A DNA stretch of 44,516 nucleotides, taken from positions 1-44,516 of the forward strand of contig QHTE01000008.1 in the NCBI GenBank assembly GCA_003220685.1. The letters run 5' to 3'. The position numbers and the translations under genes were made by a program. A model generated the notes under the pieces. It did no database searches. It was given only the letters and a program-made list of their open reading frames with translations, and was not told the DNA's origin. Every line of letters starts with the position of its first letter. Within the stretch, counting starts at the first letter, position 1. The stretch comes from Candidatus Rokuibacteriota bacterium (GTDB lineage: Bacteria; Methylomirabilota; Methylomirabilia; Rokubacteriales; CSP1-6). Below, piece after piece: positions 1 to 8,405 of this stretch.

Positions 1-1228
<1,228 letters not shown>

Positions 1229-1258
1229 TCACACGTTCCTGCTATTCTCGAATGCGGG

Positions 1259-1636
1259 ATGGCCCCGCTCCGCGACCTCGAGCTGATGATCCAGTCGCAC
1301 TACCCCCTGATCGCCATCGACGAGATCTTCTTCGTGGACCTGCCGACCGCCGAGGATCGCAAGGAGATCTTCGCCGTCCACCTGCGCAAGCGCAAGCGCG
1401 ATCCTGCTGCGTTCGCCCTCGATCGGCTGGCCGCGAGCTCCGACGGCTTCACCGGCGCCGAGATCCAGCAGGCCATCATCTCCGGGCTCTACACGGCGTT
1501 CTCGCGCTCGGTCGAGCTCAGCACCGAGATCCTCCTCGACGAGCTGACGTCGACCAAACCGCTATCGGTGACGCGCCGGGAGGAGATCGACGCCCTCCGC
1601 GCGTGGGCTCGCCGGCGCGCGGTGATGGCAAACTGA
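1259..1636 (+). pseudogene. Ycf46-like AAA+ ATPase with the whole ATP-binding core deleted in frame
   Basis: This 125-residue frame joins two ends of a Ycf46-type AAA+ protein that is normally about 450-500 residues. Residues 1-20 resemble the family N-terminus ([17 protein letters not shown]). The next residues, [18 protein letters not shown], belong to the region just after the arginine fingers in the second half of the AAA module. The C-terminal helical lid follows ([18 protein letters not shown]). Walker A, Walker B and sensor 1 are all missing, so it cannot bind or hydrolyse ATP as the family does. The frame is kept across the junction and the codons look normal. It is either a recent in-frame deletion pseudogene or a residual lid-domain peptide. 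A TATTCT hexamer lies 10 nt before the ATG and there is no clear Shine-Dalgarno. Confidence 0.7.
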
Positions 1637-1666
1637 GCAACCGGACAGCCCACCGATAGCGGTAAA

Positions 1667-1685
1667 CTCCTCCGATCAGGAGGAG
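1667..1685 (+). promoter_or_regulatory. Perfect hairpin that would bury the Shine-Dalgarno of the HpcH/HpaI aldolase gene
   Basis: CTCCTCC, the 5-nt loop GATCA and GGAGGAG form a perfect 7-bp stem. The right arm contains the only Shine-Dalgarno (AGGAGG, 1678-1683), 5 nt before the ATG at 1689. In a transcript that includes both arms the ribosome site would be paired. A TAAACT hexamer at 1663-1668 overlaps the left arm; a transcript starting from it would lack that arm and be free to translate. Confidence 0.45.
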
Positions 1686-1688
1686 CTC

Positions 1689-2489
1689 ATGGCAGACGCG
1701 CCGATCCTCACGAACCCGCTGAAAGAGATGATGAAGGCCGGCCGAGTGGCGCTCGGCATGAACGTGCGCCTCGCACGCTCGGGCGACATCGCGCGCATCG
1801 CGAAATCCACCGGCCACGACTTCATCTTCATCGACGGCCAGCACGCGATCTTCACCCTGGAGACCATCGCGCACATCGCGCACACCGCGCTCGGGTGCGG
1901 CATCACGCCGCTCGCCCGCGTCAAGAGCGTCGACGACCAGGACGTGCAGGTGCTGCTGGACAACGGCGTGATGGGCATCGTCTACCCGGACGTCAACACC
2001 GCCGCCGAGGCGCGGCGGGCGGTCGCTCGCGCCAAGTTTCCCCCGGTCGGCCGACGCTCGGCCGCGGGCGCATACCCGATGTTCGACTACCGCCCGGTGC
2101 CCGCAAGCCAGACCGTGTCGGCGCTGAACGACGCGACCCTGGTAGTGTGCATGATCGAGACGCCGGAAGGGGTGAACAATGTCGAAGAGATCGCCAAGGT
2201 CGACGGCGTGGACGTGATCCACATCGGCTCCAACGACCTCCTGACCGCGATGGGCAAGCCCGGCCAGTTCGGCGATCCCGAAGGCGCCAAGGCGATCGAT
2301 CGCGTGATCGCCACCACCGTGGCGAACGGCAAGATCGCCGGGATGGGCGGCGACCGCTACCTTCCACGGCAGGTCGAGTACATCAAGAAGGGCGCGCGCT
2401 TCATCACGACCAACAGCGAGATCGCGTTCATCATGGCGGAAGCCACGCGCGTGACGACGGAGCTCCGGCGCGCGCTCGGGGAGAAATGA
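1689..2489 (+). CDS. HpcH/HpaI-family aldolase
   Basis: A 266-residue class II (metal-dependent) pyruvate-type aldolase of the HpcH/HpaI/citrate-lyase-beta superfamily. Family residues line up with E. coli HpaI at a nearly constant offset: H52 in IDGQHA, R77 in PLARVK, E157 in MIETPEG and D183 in IGSNDL, corresponding to H45, R70, E149 and D175. These bind the divalent metal and the pyruvyl or oxaloacetyl part of a 4-hydroxy-2-oxo acid. The usual DGEHA is DGQHA here. The aldehyde partner is unknown. The start has a strong AGGAGG that sits in a hairpin. The next gene, an NMT1-type binding protein, begins within a few tens of bases, so this aldolase is probably co-transcribed with that importer and may act on its cargo. 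Confidence 0.88.
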   Translation: MADAPILTNPLKEMMKAGRVALGMNVRLARSGDIARIAKSTGHDFIFIDGQHAIFTLETIAHIAHTALGCGITPLARVKSVDDQDVQVLLDNGVMGIVYPDVNTAAEARRAVARAKFPPVGRRSAAGAYPMFDYRPVPASQTVSALNDATLVVCMIETPEGVNNVEEIAKVDGVDVIHIGSNDLLTAMGKPGQFGDPEGAKAIDRVIATTVANGKIAGMGGDRYLPRQVEYIKKGARFITTNSEIAFIMAEATRVTTELRRALGEK

Positions 2490-2525
2490 GCCATGACGGC
2501 GGGCTCTCGCCCCGAGGACTCTCGT

Positions 2526-3551
2526 ATGCGACGGACAATCGGGGGGCGCGTCTCGCTGCTCGCAGTCGGCGTCGTGCTGTCCGTCTGGTGCTTCGTCGAC
2601 GCGCAGACGTCGGTGAGACCGTACACCCTCGTCCTCGACTTTGTGCCGACCGGCGAGTACGTGCCCCACTACACCGCACTCGAGAAGGGCTGGTATCGGG
2701 AGGAGGGGCTTGACGTGAAGATTGTTCGCGGCCAGGGCTCGGCGGACACCGTCAAGCGTATCGCCGCTGGCCAGGGCGACGTCGGCATCGCGGACATCTC
2801 CACCGTCATCGCCGCGCGCGCCAACACCGACGCGAAGGTGAAGGGCATCGCGCTCTGGTACCGGCGGCCGCCCCACGGGATCTTCCTGCGCGCCGACTCG
2901 CCCATCAAGTCGCCGAAGGACCTCGCGGGGAAGAAGCTCGCGATCTCGCCCGGCAACAGCCACCAGATCCTCTGGCCCATCTTCGAGAGGTTGTCGGGGC
3001 TGGCGCCGAGCTCGGTGACGTGGGTGACGATGGACGCGGCCTCGATGCCGCCGGCCCTCATCAACGGGCAGACCGACGCCGTGCCGTTTTTCGTCGTCCA
3101 CGAGGCGAGGATCCGGAAGGTCGCACAGCAGTCGAACCAGGACATCCGCGTGCTCGTCGCGTGGGCCGATCTCGGTCTGGACCTCAGCTCGACCTCGCTG
3201 GTCGCGCGCGACGAGACCGTCGCCCGGGACCCCGAGCCGCTGAAGGCGTTCCTCCGCGCCACCCTTCGCGGCGCCGACTATGCGTTCCGGCAGAAACACT
3301 TCGACGAGGGCGTGAAGTACGTCGTGAAGCACCATCCTGAAGTCGATCCCGACGGCGCGCTCGGCGCCGCGCAGGTGGCCAGCCGCTTCGTCTATGCCGA
3401 GGAAGTCATGAAGGGTACGGTCGCGGTCGGCCAATTCGAGCCCGCGAGGCTCGAGAAGACACGCGACACGTACACGGAGTATCTCGGCCTCAAGCGGAAG
3501 GTGCCGCTCGAGGAGATCTACACCAACGATCTCCTGCCGACGAAACATTAG
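2526..3551 (+). CDS. ABC transporter substrate-binding protein, NMT1/SsuA/THI5-like
   Basis: The mature part matches the periplasmic NMT1/THI5-like fold: LDFVPTGEYVPHYTALEKGW near the N-terminus, then VKIVRGQGSADTVKRIAAGQ and the conserved DVGIADISTVIAAR. I chose the ATG at 2526, which has GAGG 8 nt upstream and gives a clean signal peptide (MRRTIGGRVSLLAVGVVL, cleavage near FVDA/QT). An in-frame ATG at 2493, also with a Shine-Dalgarno, would add 11 residues. The protein should deliver a small organic ligand to the ATPase and permease encoded next. The family covers pyrimidine precursors of thiamine, sulfonates and aromatic acids, so the cargo is open. The preceding aldolase ends only a few bases before the earlier possible start. 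Confidence 0.87.
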   Translation: MRRTIGGRVSLLAVGVVLSVWCFVDAQTSVRPYTLVLDFVPTGEYVPHYTALEKGWYREEGLDVKIVRGQGSADTVKRIAAGQGDVGIADISTVIAARANTDAKVKGIALWYRRPPHGIFLRADSPIKSPKDLAGKKLAISPGNSHQILWPIFERLSGLAPSSVTWVTMDAASMPPALINGQTDAVPFFVVHEARIRKVAQQSNQDIRVLVAWADLGLDLSSTSLVARDETVARDPEPLKAFLRATLRGADYAFRQKHFDEGVKYVVKHHPEVDPDGALGAAQVASRFVYAEEVMKGTVAVGQFEPARLEKTRDTYTEYLGLKRKVPLEEIYTNDLLPTKH

Positions 3552-3581
3552 CGCGGTGCTCGCCGCCCACCCGGCGGGATC

Positions 3582-4358
3582 TTGATCCGACTCCAGGACG
3601 TGGAGAAGACGTACCGGACCCGTCGCGGGGACCTTGTCCTCGCTGTCGCGGACATCACGCTCGACATCGCCGAGAACGAGTTCGTCACGCTGGTGGGGCC
3701 GAGCGGCTGCGGCAAGTCCACGCTGCTCAAGCTGGTCGCGGGTCTCACGCCGGCCAGTGGCGGGACCATCCGCGTGCGTGACACCGTCGTCCGCGACCCC
3801 TTTCCCGACGTCGGGATCGTCTTTCAGCATCCGGTGCTCCTACCCTGGCGCACCGTGCTCGACAACGTGCTGTTTTCCGCTGACATGCTCGGTTTGGATC
3901 CCAAAGCCTATCGGCATCGTGCGCTGGAACTGCTCGCGCTGAGCGGCCTCGCCGGGTCCGAGACCCGGCTTCCCCGGGAGCTGTCGGGCGGGATGCAACA
4001 GCGCGTCGCCATTTGCCGCGCATTGCTGCCCGACCCGAGCCTTCTCCTGATGGACGAGCCGTTCGGCGCGCTCGACGCGATGACCCGCGAAGAGATGGGT
4101 TTCGAGCTGCTGCGAATCTGGGAAGCGCGACGCAAGACGATTCTGTTCGTCACGCACTCGATCCCCGAGGCGATCCTGCTCGCTGACAAGGTCGTGGTCA
4201 TGACCCCGGGGCCCGGGCGCCTGGCGCGCGTCATCACGATCGACCTGCCGCGACCACGGACCGTGGAGCTGGAGTTCGACGCGAAGTTCAAGGCGTACAG
4301 CGACGAGGTGCGCGGTCTGATCTTCGCGAGCCGGAGGGCGCGCGGCGATGGCCGGTAG
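3582..4358 (+). CDS. ABC transporter ATP-binding protein, SsuB/TauB/ThiZ type
   Basis: A 258-residue nucleotide-binding subunit with all expected motifs: Walker A GPSGCGKST (residues 39-47), Q-loop FQHPVLLPW, signature LSGGMQQR, Walker B LLLMDEPFGALD and H-loop VTHS. The proline-rich Q-loop followed by W, and the EPFGALDAMTR stretch, are typical of nitrate/sulfonate/taurine-type importers. Translation appears to begin at a TTG, as no ATG or GTG fits better and the family N-terminus (IRLQDVEKTY) starts immediately. It follows the binding protein by about 30 bases and overlaps the permease start by 11 nt, so the three genes form one importer operon. Confidence 0.92.
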   Translation: MIRLQDVEKTYRTRRGDLVLAVADITLDIAENEFVTLVGPSGCGKSTLLKLVAGLTPASGGTIRVRDTVVRDPFPDVGIVFQHPVLLPWRTVLDNVLFSADMLGLDPKAYRHRALELLALSGLAGSETRLPRELSGGMQQRVAICRALLPDPSLLLMDEPFGALDAMTREEMGFELLRIWEARRKTILFVTHSIPEAILLADKVVVMTPGPGRLARVITIDLPRPRTVELEFDAKFKAYSDEVRGLIFASRRARGDGR

Positions 4359-5121
4359 CCTTCGGAGCCTGTCCAAGTACGTCGTTCCCGCCGCGACGCT
4401 CGCCGCCGCCGTCGTCGTCTGGGAGCTCGCCTCCCGAGTCCTGCGCATCCCGAAGTTCATCATGCCGACACCGTCGCAGATCGTCGTAGAGGCGTGGGAG
4501 TGGCGCTACCGGTTCATCGCACACTCCTGGGTGACGCTGTACGAGACGCTCGGCGGCTTCGCGCTCTCTATCGTCGTCGGCGTGCCACTCGCCACCCTGA
4601 TCGTCTACTCGCCGTGGATGCGGCGCGCGCTCTACCCCCTGATCGTTCTTCTGCAGGCGGTGCCCAAAATCGCGGTGGCGCCGGTGCTGCTGCTCGTCAT
4701 CGGCTACGGCGAGACCTCCAAGGTGATCGTCGCCTTCCTCGTCGCGTTCTTCCCGATTGTCGTCGACACCGCGACCGGACTCGCGGCGACGCCCCCAGAG
4801 CTGCTGGAGCTGTCGCGCTCCTATCGTGCGGGCGCGTTCAAGACCTTCGTGAAGGTGCGGTTCCCGATGGCGCTGCCGTTCTTTTTCAGCGGGCTCAAGG
4901 TCGCGATCACGCTCGCGGTGATCGGCGCAGTGGTGGGCGAGTTCATCGGCTCGGACAAGGGCCTCGGCTACGTGATTCTCTCGGCGACCTCTTACTGGAA
5001 GACCGAGCTCGCGTTCGCCTCGATGATCCTGCTCTCGTTGATCGCGATCTTGTTGTTCGGTGCGGTGTGTCTGGTCGAGCGGTTCGTGTGTCCGTGGCTG
5101 GCGCCGGCTGCCGAGGAGTGA
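4348..5121 (+). CDS. ABC transporter permease, SsuC/TauC type
   Basis: A 257-residue inner-membrane protein with about six hydrophobic segments and the BPD-transport EAA-like loop (ELSRSYRAGAFKTFVKVRFP), followed by the typical tail ending EFIGSDKGLGYVI. This matches permeases of the nitrate/sulfonate/NMT1 importers. Its start lies inside the end of the ATPase gene, implying translational coupling. The stop is only 3 nt from the stop of the convergent cytochrome peroxidase gene, leaving no room for an intergenic terminator. Confidence 0.92.
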   Translation: MAGSLRSLSKYVVPAATLAAAVVVWELASRVLRIPKFIMPTPSQIVVEAWEWRYRFIAHSWVTLYETLGGFALSIVVGVPLATLIVYSPWMRRALYPLIVLLQAVPKIAVAPVLLLVIGYGETSKVIVAFLVAFFPIVVDTATGLAATPPELLELSRSYRAGAFKTFVKVRFPMALPFFFSGLKVAITLAVIGAVVGEFIGSDKGLGYVILSATSYWKTELAFASMILLSLIAILLFGAVCLVERFVCPWLAPAAEE

Positions 5122-5124
5122 CCA

Positions 5125-6330
5125 TCATTCGCACCGCGCGGCATCCTCGGGGCGCCAGGGATTGGCGAACGTGCTCAAGGACTCCAGGAAGACGACCAGG
5201 TCGGTCTGCTCGCGCGGGGTGAGACTCGGCGCGCCGGCCGGTTGCCCGTCGCTGGCGTGTAGACGCACGACCTCGGCGATCGTCTCCACGTCGCCGTCGT
5301 GGCCGTAGGGTGACGTCAGCATCAGGTTACGCAGTGACGGCACCTTGAACGCACCGAAATTCCCGCTCGCCATGGCGATCTGCCGGGTGTGCGTCGCGCT
5401 CGCGCCCGTCGCATCGTCGTTGTAAGGCCCCAGCAAGTTGAAGCGGCTTTCTCGCAGCTGCCGGATTCCCGCGTCGCGCCCCGGATCGGGTTTCCTGAGC
5501 GGCCCGAATCGCGAGAGGCCCGTGCTGAAGAACTCGCCGTTGGTAAAGTTAGGGCCCGAATGGCACGAGGTGCACCCACCCTTCCCGATGAAGATCTGGA
5601 GCCCTCGCTGGGCCGGTGCGGAATAGCTCAGCGAAGAAAGCGACTCCCCTCGCGCCAGCGCGTCGCGGAACTGGTCGAACGGCGTGCGCCCGCTGAGAAG
5701 CGTCTCCTGGAAGGCGGCCAGGACTTTGCCGACGTTCACGAACACCGTTTCGTCGTCGGTGGGCCACGGCAGGGTGCCGAATACCTGCCGGTAGCGGCAG
5801 GAGAGCTGTTCGTCGCTGCGAACGAGGTCTGCCACATGTCGGGGCGTCGCCGCCAGCTCGCGGGCATCGACGATCGGGCGCAGGCTCTGGGACCACAGGC
5901 TGTCGGCGGCACCGTCCCAGCCGTACCAGCGTTGTCCTCGCACGTTCATGAGCGTCGGCGTGTTGCGGTCGAGCTCGGCCATGCCGACGCCGCGACGAAG
6001 GTTATCGCTCCAGTTGCGCTCGGGAACGTGGCAGCTTGCGCAGGCTTTCGTGCCGCTGCCGGAGAGACGTCTATCGAAGAACAGGAGCGTGCCGAGCTCG
6101 ATCGCGTCCTGCTTCCCCGAAACTCTGTTGGTCGGGTCAGGCGCGAGCGGCGCCGGCCACGGTCCGTGGGACAGGATGATCTTGATTTCCCCGTCGCTGA
6201 ACGAGGGCTGGGGCGTGACACGCTCCTCCGCCGAGCCGACCCAGGACGAGAACGCCATGCAGACGGCGGCGACGACAGCACGCGTGATGCGAGACACGTT
6301 GAGGCAGGCACGACTGGTCCCCGAGATCAT
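5125..6330 (-). CDS. Di-heme cytochrome c peroxidase / MauG-family protein
   Basis: A 401-residue exported protein with two CXXCH heme c sites: CASCH at 97-101 and CTSCH at 253-257. The spacing of about 155 residues is that of bacterial di-heme peroxidases and MauG relatives. An N-terminal hydrophobic stretch (residues 15-34) is followed by SAEERV, a likely Sec signal. Family landmarks are LGTLLFFDRRLSGSGTKACA, the TPTLMNVRGQ segment and the C-terminal VPSLRNLMLTSPYGHDGDV. It would reduce H2O2 or perform long-range oxidation in the periplasm. Whether it is a peroxidase or a MauG-like oxidase depends on distal ligands not resolvable here. The start has a GGAGG just upstream. It is convergent with the ABC permease. 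Confidence 0.88.
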   Translation of the reverse strand: MISGTSRACLNVSRITRAVVAAVCMAFSSWVGSAEERVTPQPSFSDGEIKIILSHGPWPAPLAPDPTNRVSGKQDAIELGTLLFFDRRLSGSGTKACASCHVPERNWSDNLRRGVGMAELDRNTPTLMNVRGQRWYGWDGAADSLWSQSLRPIVDARELAATPRHVADLVRSDEQLSCRYRQVFGTLPWPTDDETVFVNVGKVLAAFQETLLSGRTPFDQFRDALARGESLSSLSYSAPAQRGLQIFIGKGGCTSCHSGPNFTNGEFFSTGLSRFGPLRKPDPGRDAGIRQLRESRFNLLGPYNDDATGASATHTRQIAMASGNFGAFKVPSLRNLMLTSPYGHDGDVETIAEVVRLHASDGQPAGAPSLTPREQTDLVVFLESLSTFANPWRPEDAARCE

Positions 6331-6482
6331 GGCCTCCGCTCCTCGAGAGGCGGTGCGGTGGTGCGGCTGATTCCAGATATTCGCTATGCTATCAAGGAAT
6401 CGTGGGCTCGGCGCATGACTGGCGCTCGACGGCTCGGAGCTCGGGATCGACGTGAGGAGGACGCGCCAGGCTGCTGCAGGAG

Positions 6483-6566
6483 ATGACCTGGCCGGAGATC
6501 AGCAACCTGTCCCGAGACATCCCGGAGGTGGTGCCCTGGGACGGTAAGAGCTGGGAGATGCCGTAG
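6483..6566 (+). pseudogene. N-terminal stub resembling a creatininase-family amidohydrolase
   Basis: An open stretch encodes LLQEMTWPEISNLSRDIP and then VVPWDGKSWEMP before a TAG. The first part matches the usual opening of creatininase-family proteins (an EMTWPE motif followed by a D-x-P-V-V segment). The metal-binding EQHG and everything after it are absent. Only about 28 codons remain from the ATG, and the in-frame stretch upstream back to a TGA at 6453 adds a few more. No Shine-Dalgarno is evident. I read it as a gene remnant between two minus-strand operons, not a functional peptide. The rest of 6331-6598 shows nothing else I can name. Confidence 0.4.
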
Positions 6567-6598
6567 CGGCGTGTCGGCGGCTGGAGCAGCCCCGCGGC

Positions 6599-7426
6599 TC
6601 ACTTGAGCTTGGGGTCCAGGAAGTCGCGCAGCGCGTCCCCGAACAAATTCACGGCGAGGATCGTGACGGTGATCGCCGTCCCGGGGAAGACCACCATCCA
6701 CCAGGGTGGCTTGAAGGCCTCGGCCAGGACACCGCCCAGCATGTTGCCCCAGCTCGGCGTCGGCGGCGGCACGCCCACGCCCACGAAGCTCAGCGCCGCC
6801 TCGATGAAAATGGCCGCGCCCAGGTGGCCGGTGGTGATGATCAAGAAGGGCGCGAGGCACTGTGGCGCCACGTGCCGCGTCATCACGCGCGCGCCCGACG
6901 CCCCGAGCGCGCCGGCCGCCTCCACGTAGGCGAGCTCCTTCACCGACAGCACCATCGAGCGGACGACGCGGGTGCTGAGCGGCACCCGGGTCACCGCGAT
7001 GGCGATGATGACTGTCGACAGCCCCGCGCCCAAGCCCGCCATGAGCAGCAACGCGAGAATGAGGGCGGGCAGCGACATCAGGACATCGAGCATCCGCTGA
7101 CTGATCAGGTCCACGCGACCGCCCAGATAGCCGCTCGCCACACCCCAGAGAAAGCCGATGCTGTCGCCGAGGAGCACCGAGCTGATCGCCACGATCAGGG
7201 TGACGCGCGCGCCGAAGATGATGCGGCTCAACACGTCGCGCCCGAGGTGATCGGTGCCGAGGACGCGCTGCCCCAGGGGCGGATTGCGCGTCAGAGCGTA
7301 GTTCGCGGTCAGCGGATTGTGTGGCGCCAACCGCTCGGCCATCACCGCCACCGAGGCCAGCAGCAGCAAGAACACCGCGCAGACGCCGCCCAGCGGCGAG
7401 GACCGGAAGAAGCGCGCCGCGATCAT
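6599..7426 (-). CDS. Peptide/nickel-type ABC transporter permease (DppC/OppC family)
   Basis: A 275-residue integral membrane protein. Residues near 50-70 carry the hallmark LGTDHLGRDVLSRIIFGAR of the DppC/OppC N-terminal region. The EAA loop appears as YVEAAGALGASGARVMTRHV, and the end (FGDALRDFLDPKLK) is the standard family terminus. It forms the inner-membrane channel with the DppB-type partner encoded 13 nt upstream. No ATPase genes follow, since the operon stops here; the transporter must borrow DppD/DppF-type ATPases encoded elsewhere. The start is an ATG with only a weak ribosome site. Confidence 0.93.
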   Translation of the reverse strand: MIAARFFRSSPLGGVCAVFLLLLASVAVMAERLAPHNPLTANYALTRNPPLGQRVLGTDHLGRDVLSRIIFGARVTLIVAISSVLLGDSIGFLWGVASGYLGGRVDLISQRMLDVLMSLPALILALLLMAGLGAGLSTVIIAIAVTRVPLSTRVVRSMVLSVKELAYVEAAGALGASGARVMTRHVAPQCLAPFLIITTGHLGAAIFIEAALSFVGVGVPPPTPSWGNMLGGVLAEAFKPPWWMVVFPGTAITVTILAVNLFGDALRDFLDPKLK

Positions 7427-7439
7427 CGACGCGAGCGGG

Positions 7440-8399
7440 CTACTGGTAGCGGATACGGGGATCGAACCAGCCGTAGCTGACGTCGACCACCAGGTTGACG
7501 AAGATGAAGATGACGCCGTAGAGCAGCACGAGGTTCTGGATGAGCATCCAGTCGCGCTCCGCGACGGCGAACACCAGCGCGAGGCCGAGCCCGGGCACGC
7601 CGAACGCGCGCTCGACCGCCACCGAGCCGCCGAGGAGCGCGCCCAGCGCCGTCCCCGTCACGGTGAGGATGGGCAGCATCGCGTTGACCAGCGCGTGGCG
7701 CCACACCACGATGCGCTCGCGCAGCCCCTTGGCCCGCGCGGTGCGCACGTAGTCCTCGCCGAGCACCTCGAGCACCGAGGAGCGCGTGATGCGCGCCATC
7801 ATCGCGGCCAGCGCGACGCCAAGCGCCAACGCCGGTCCGGCGGTCATTTGCAGATTGCGGAGCGGATCGTCCCAGAAGTACGCGATGGTCAACGGCGGTC
7901 TCCACGTGATGGTGAGGACCAGGGAGAGGACGATCATCAGCGCCACCCAGAAGCTGGGGATCGCCATGAACAGCGTGACCACGAGTCGGAAGCCGTAGTC
8001 GGTCCACGAGTTCCGCCACAGCGCGCCGATCAACCCCACGGGCAAGCCGATCAGCCACGAGAGGACGACGGCCATCAGCGCGATCTGCCCCGTGATCGGC
8101 GCCCGGCGGAAGATGAGCTCGCGGATCGGCTCGCCGCGCCAGAACGACTTTCCGAGATCGCCGCGCAGGACGTCCCTGACCCAGTCGAGGTACTGCACCA
8201 CGTACGGTCGGTCCAGGCCGAGGCTCTTCCGCGCGGCCTGGAGCTGCTCCTGGCTGAGCACGTACGTGCCCCCGCCCTCGCCCGAGATCGCCGACAACGG
8301 ATCGCCGGGCAGCACGCGCATGGCGACGAAGATGAGCAAGGTCACACCGAAGATCGTCGGGACGGCGATCAGCAGGCGCTGAGCGAGGTACTTGCGCAC
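7440..8399 (-). CDS. Peptide/nickel-type ABC transporter permease (DppB/OppB family)
   Basis: A 319-residue membrane protein beginning RKYLAQRLLIAVPTIFGVTL and containing MRVLPGDPL, both diagnostic of DppB/OppB permeases. The EAA-type loop is YVRTARAKGLRERIVVWRHA, followed by LPILTVTGTALGALLGGSV. The end, VVDVSYGWFDPRIRYQ, is the usual DppB terminus. Translation starts at GTG, 6 nt after the stop of the binding-protein gene. It pairs with the DppC-type permease downstream. The cargo could be oligopeptides, nickel chelates or another small molecule. Confidence 0.93.
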   Translation of the reverse strand: MRKYLAQRLLIAVPTIFGVTLLIFVAMRVLPGDPLSAISGEGGGTYVLSQEQLQAARKSLGLDRPYVVQYLDWVRDVLRGDLGKSFWRGEPIRELIFRRAPITGQIALMAVVLSWLIGLPVGLIGALWRNSWTDYGFRLVVTLFMAIPSFWVALMIVLSLVLTITWRPPLTIAYFWDDPLRNLQMTAGPALALGVALAAMMARITRSSVLEVLGEDYVRTARAKGLRERIVVWRHALVNAMLPILTVTGTALGALLGGSVAVERAFGVPGLGLALVFAVAERDWMLIQNLVLLYGVIFIFVNLVVDVSYGWFDPRIRYQ

Positions 8400-8405
8400 C
8401 AGCCG

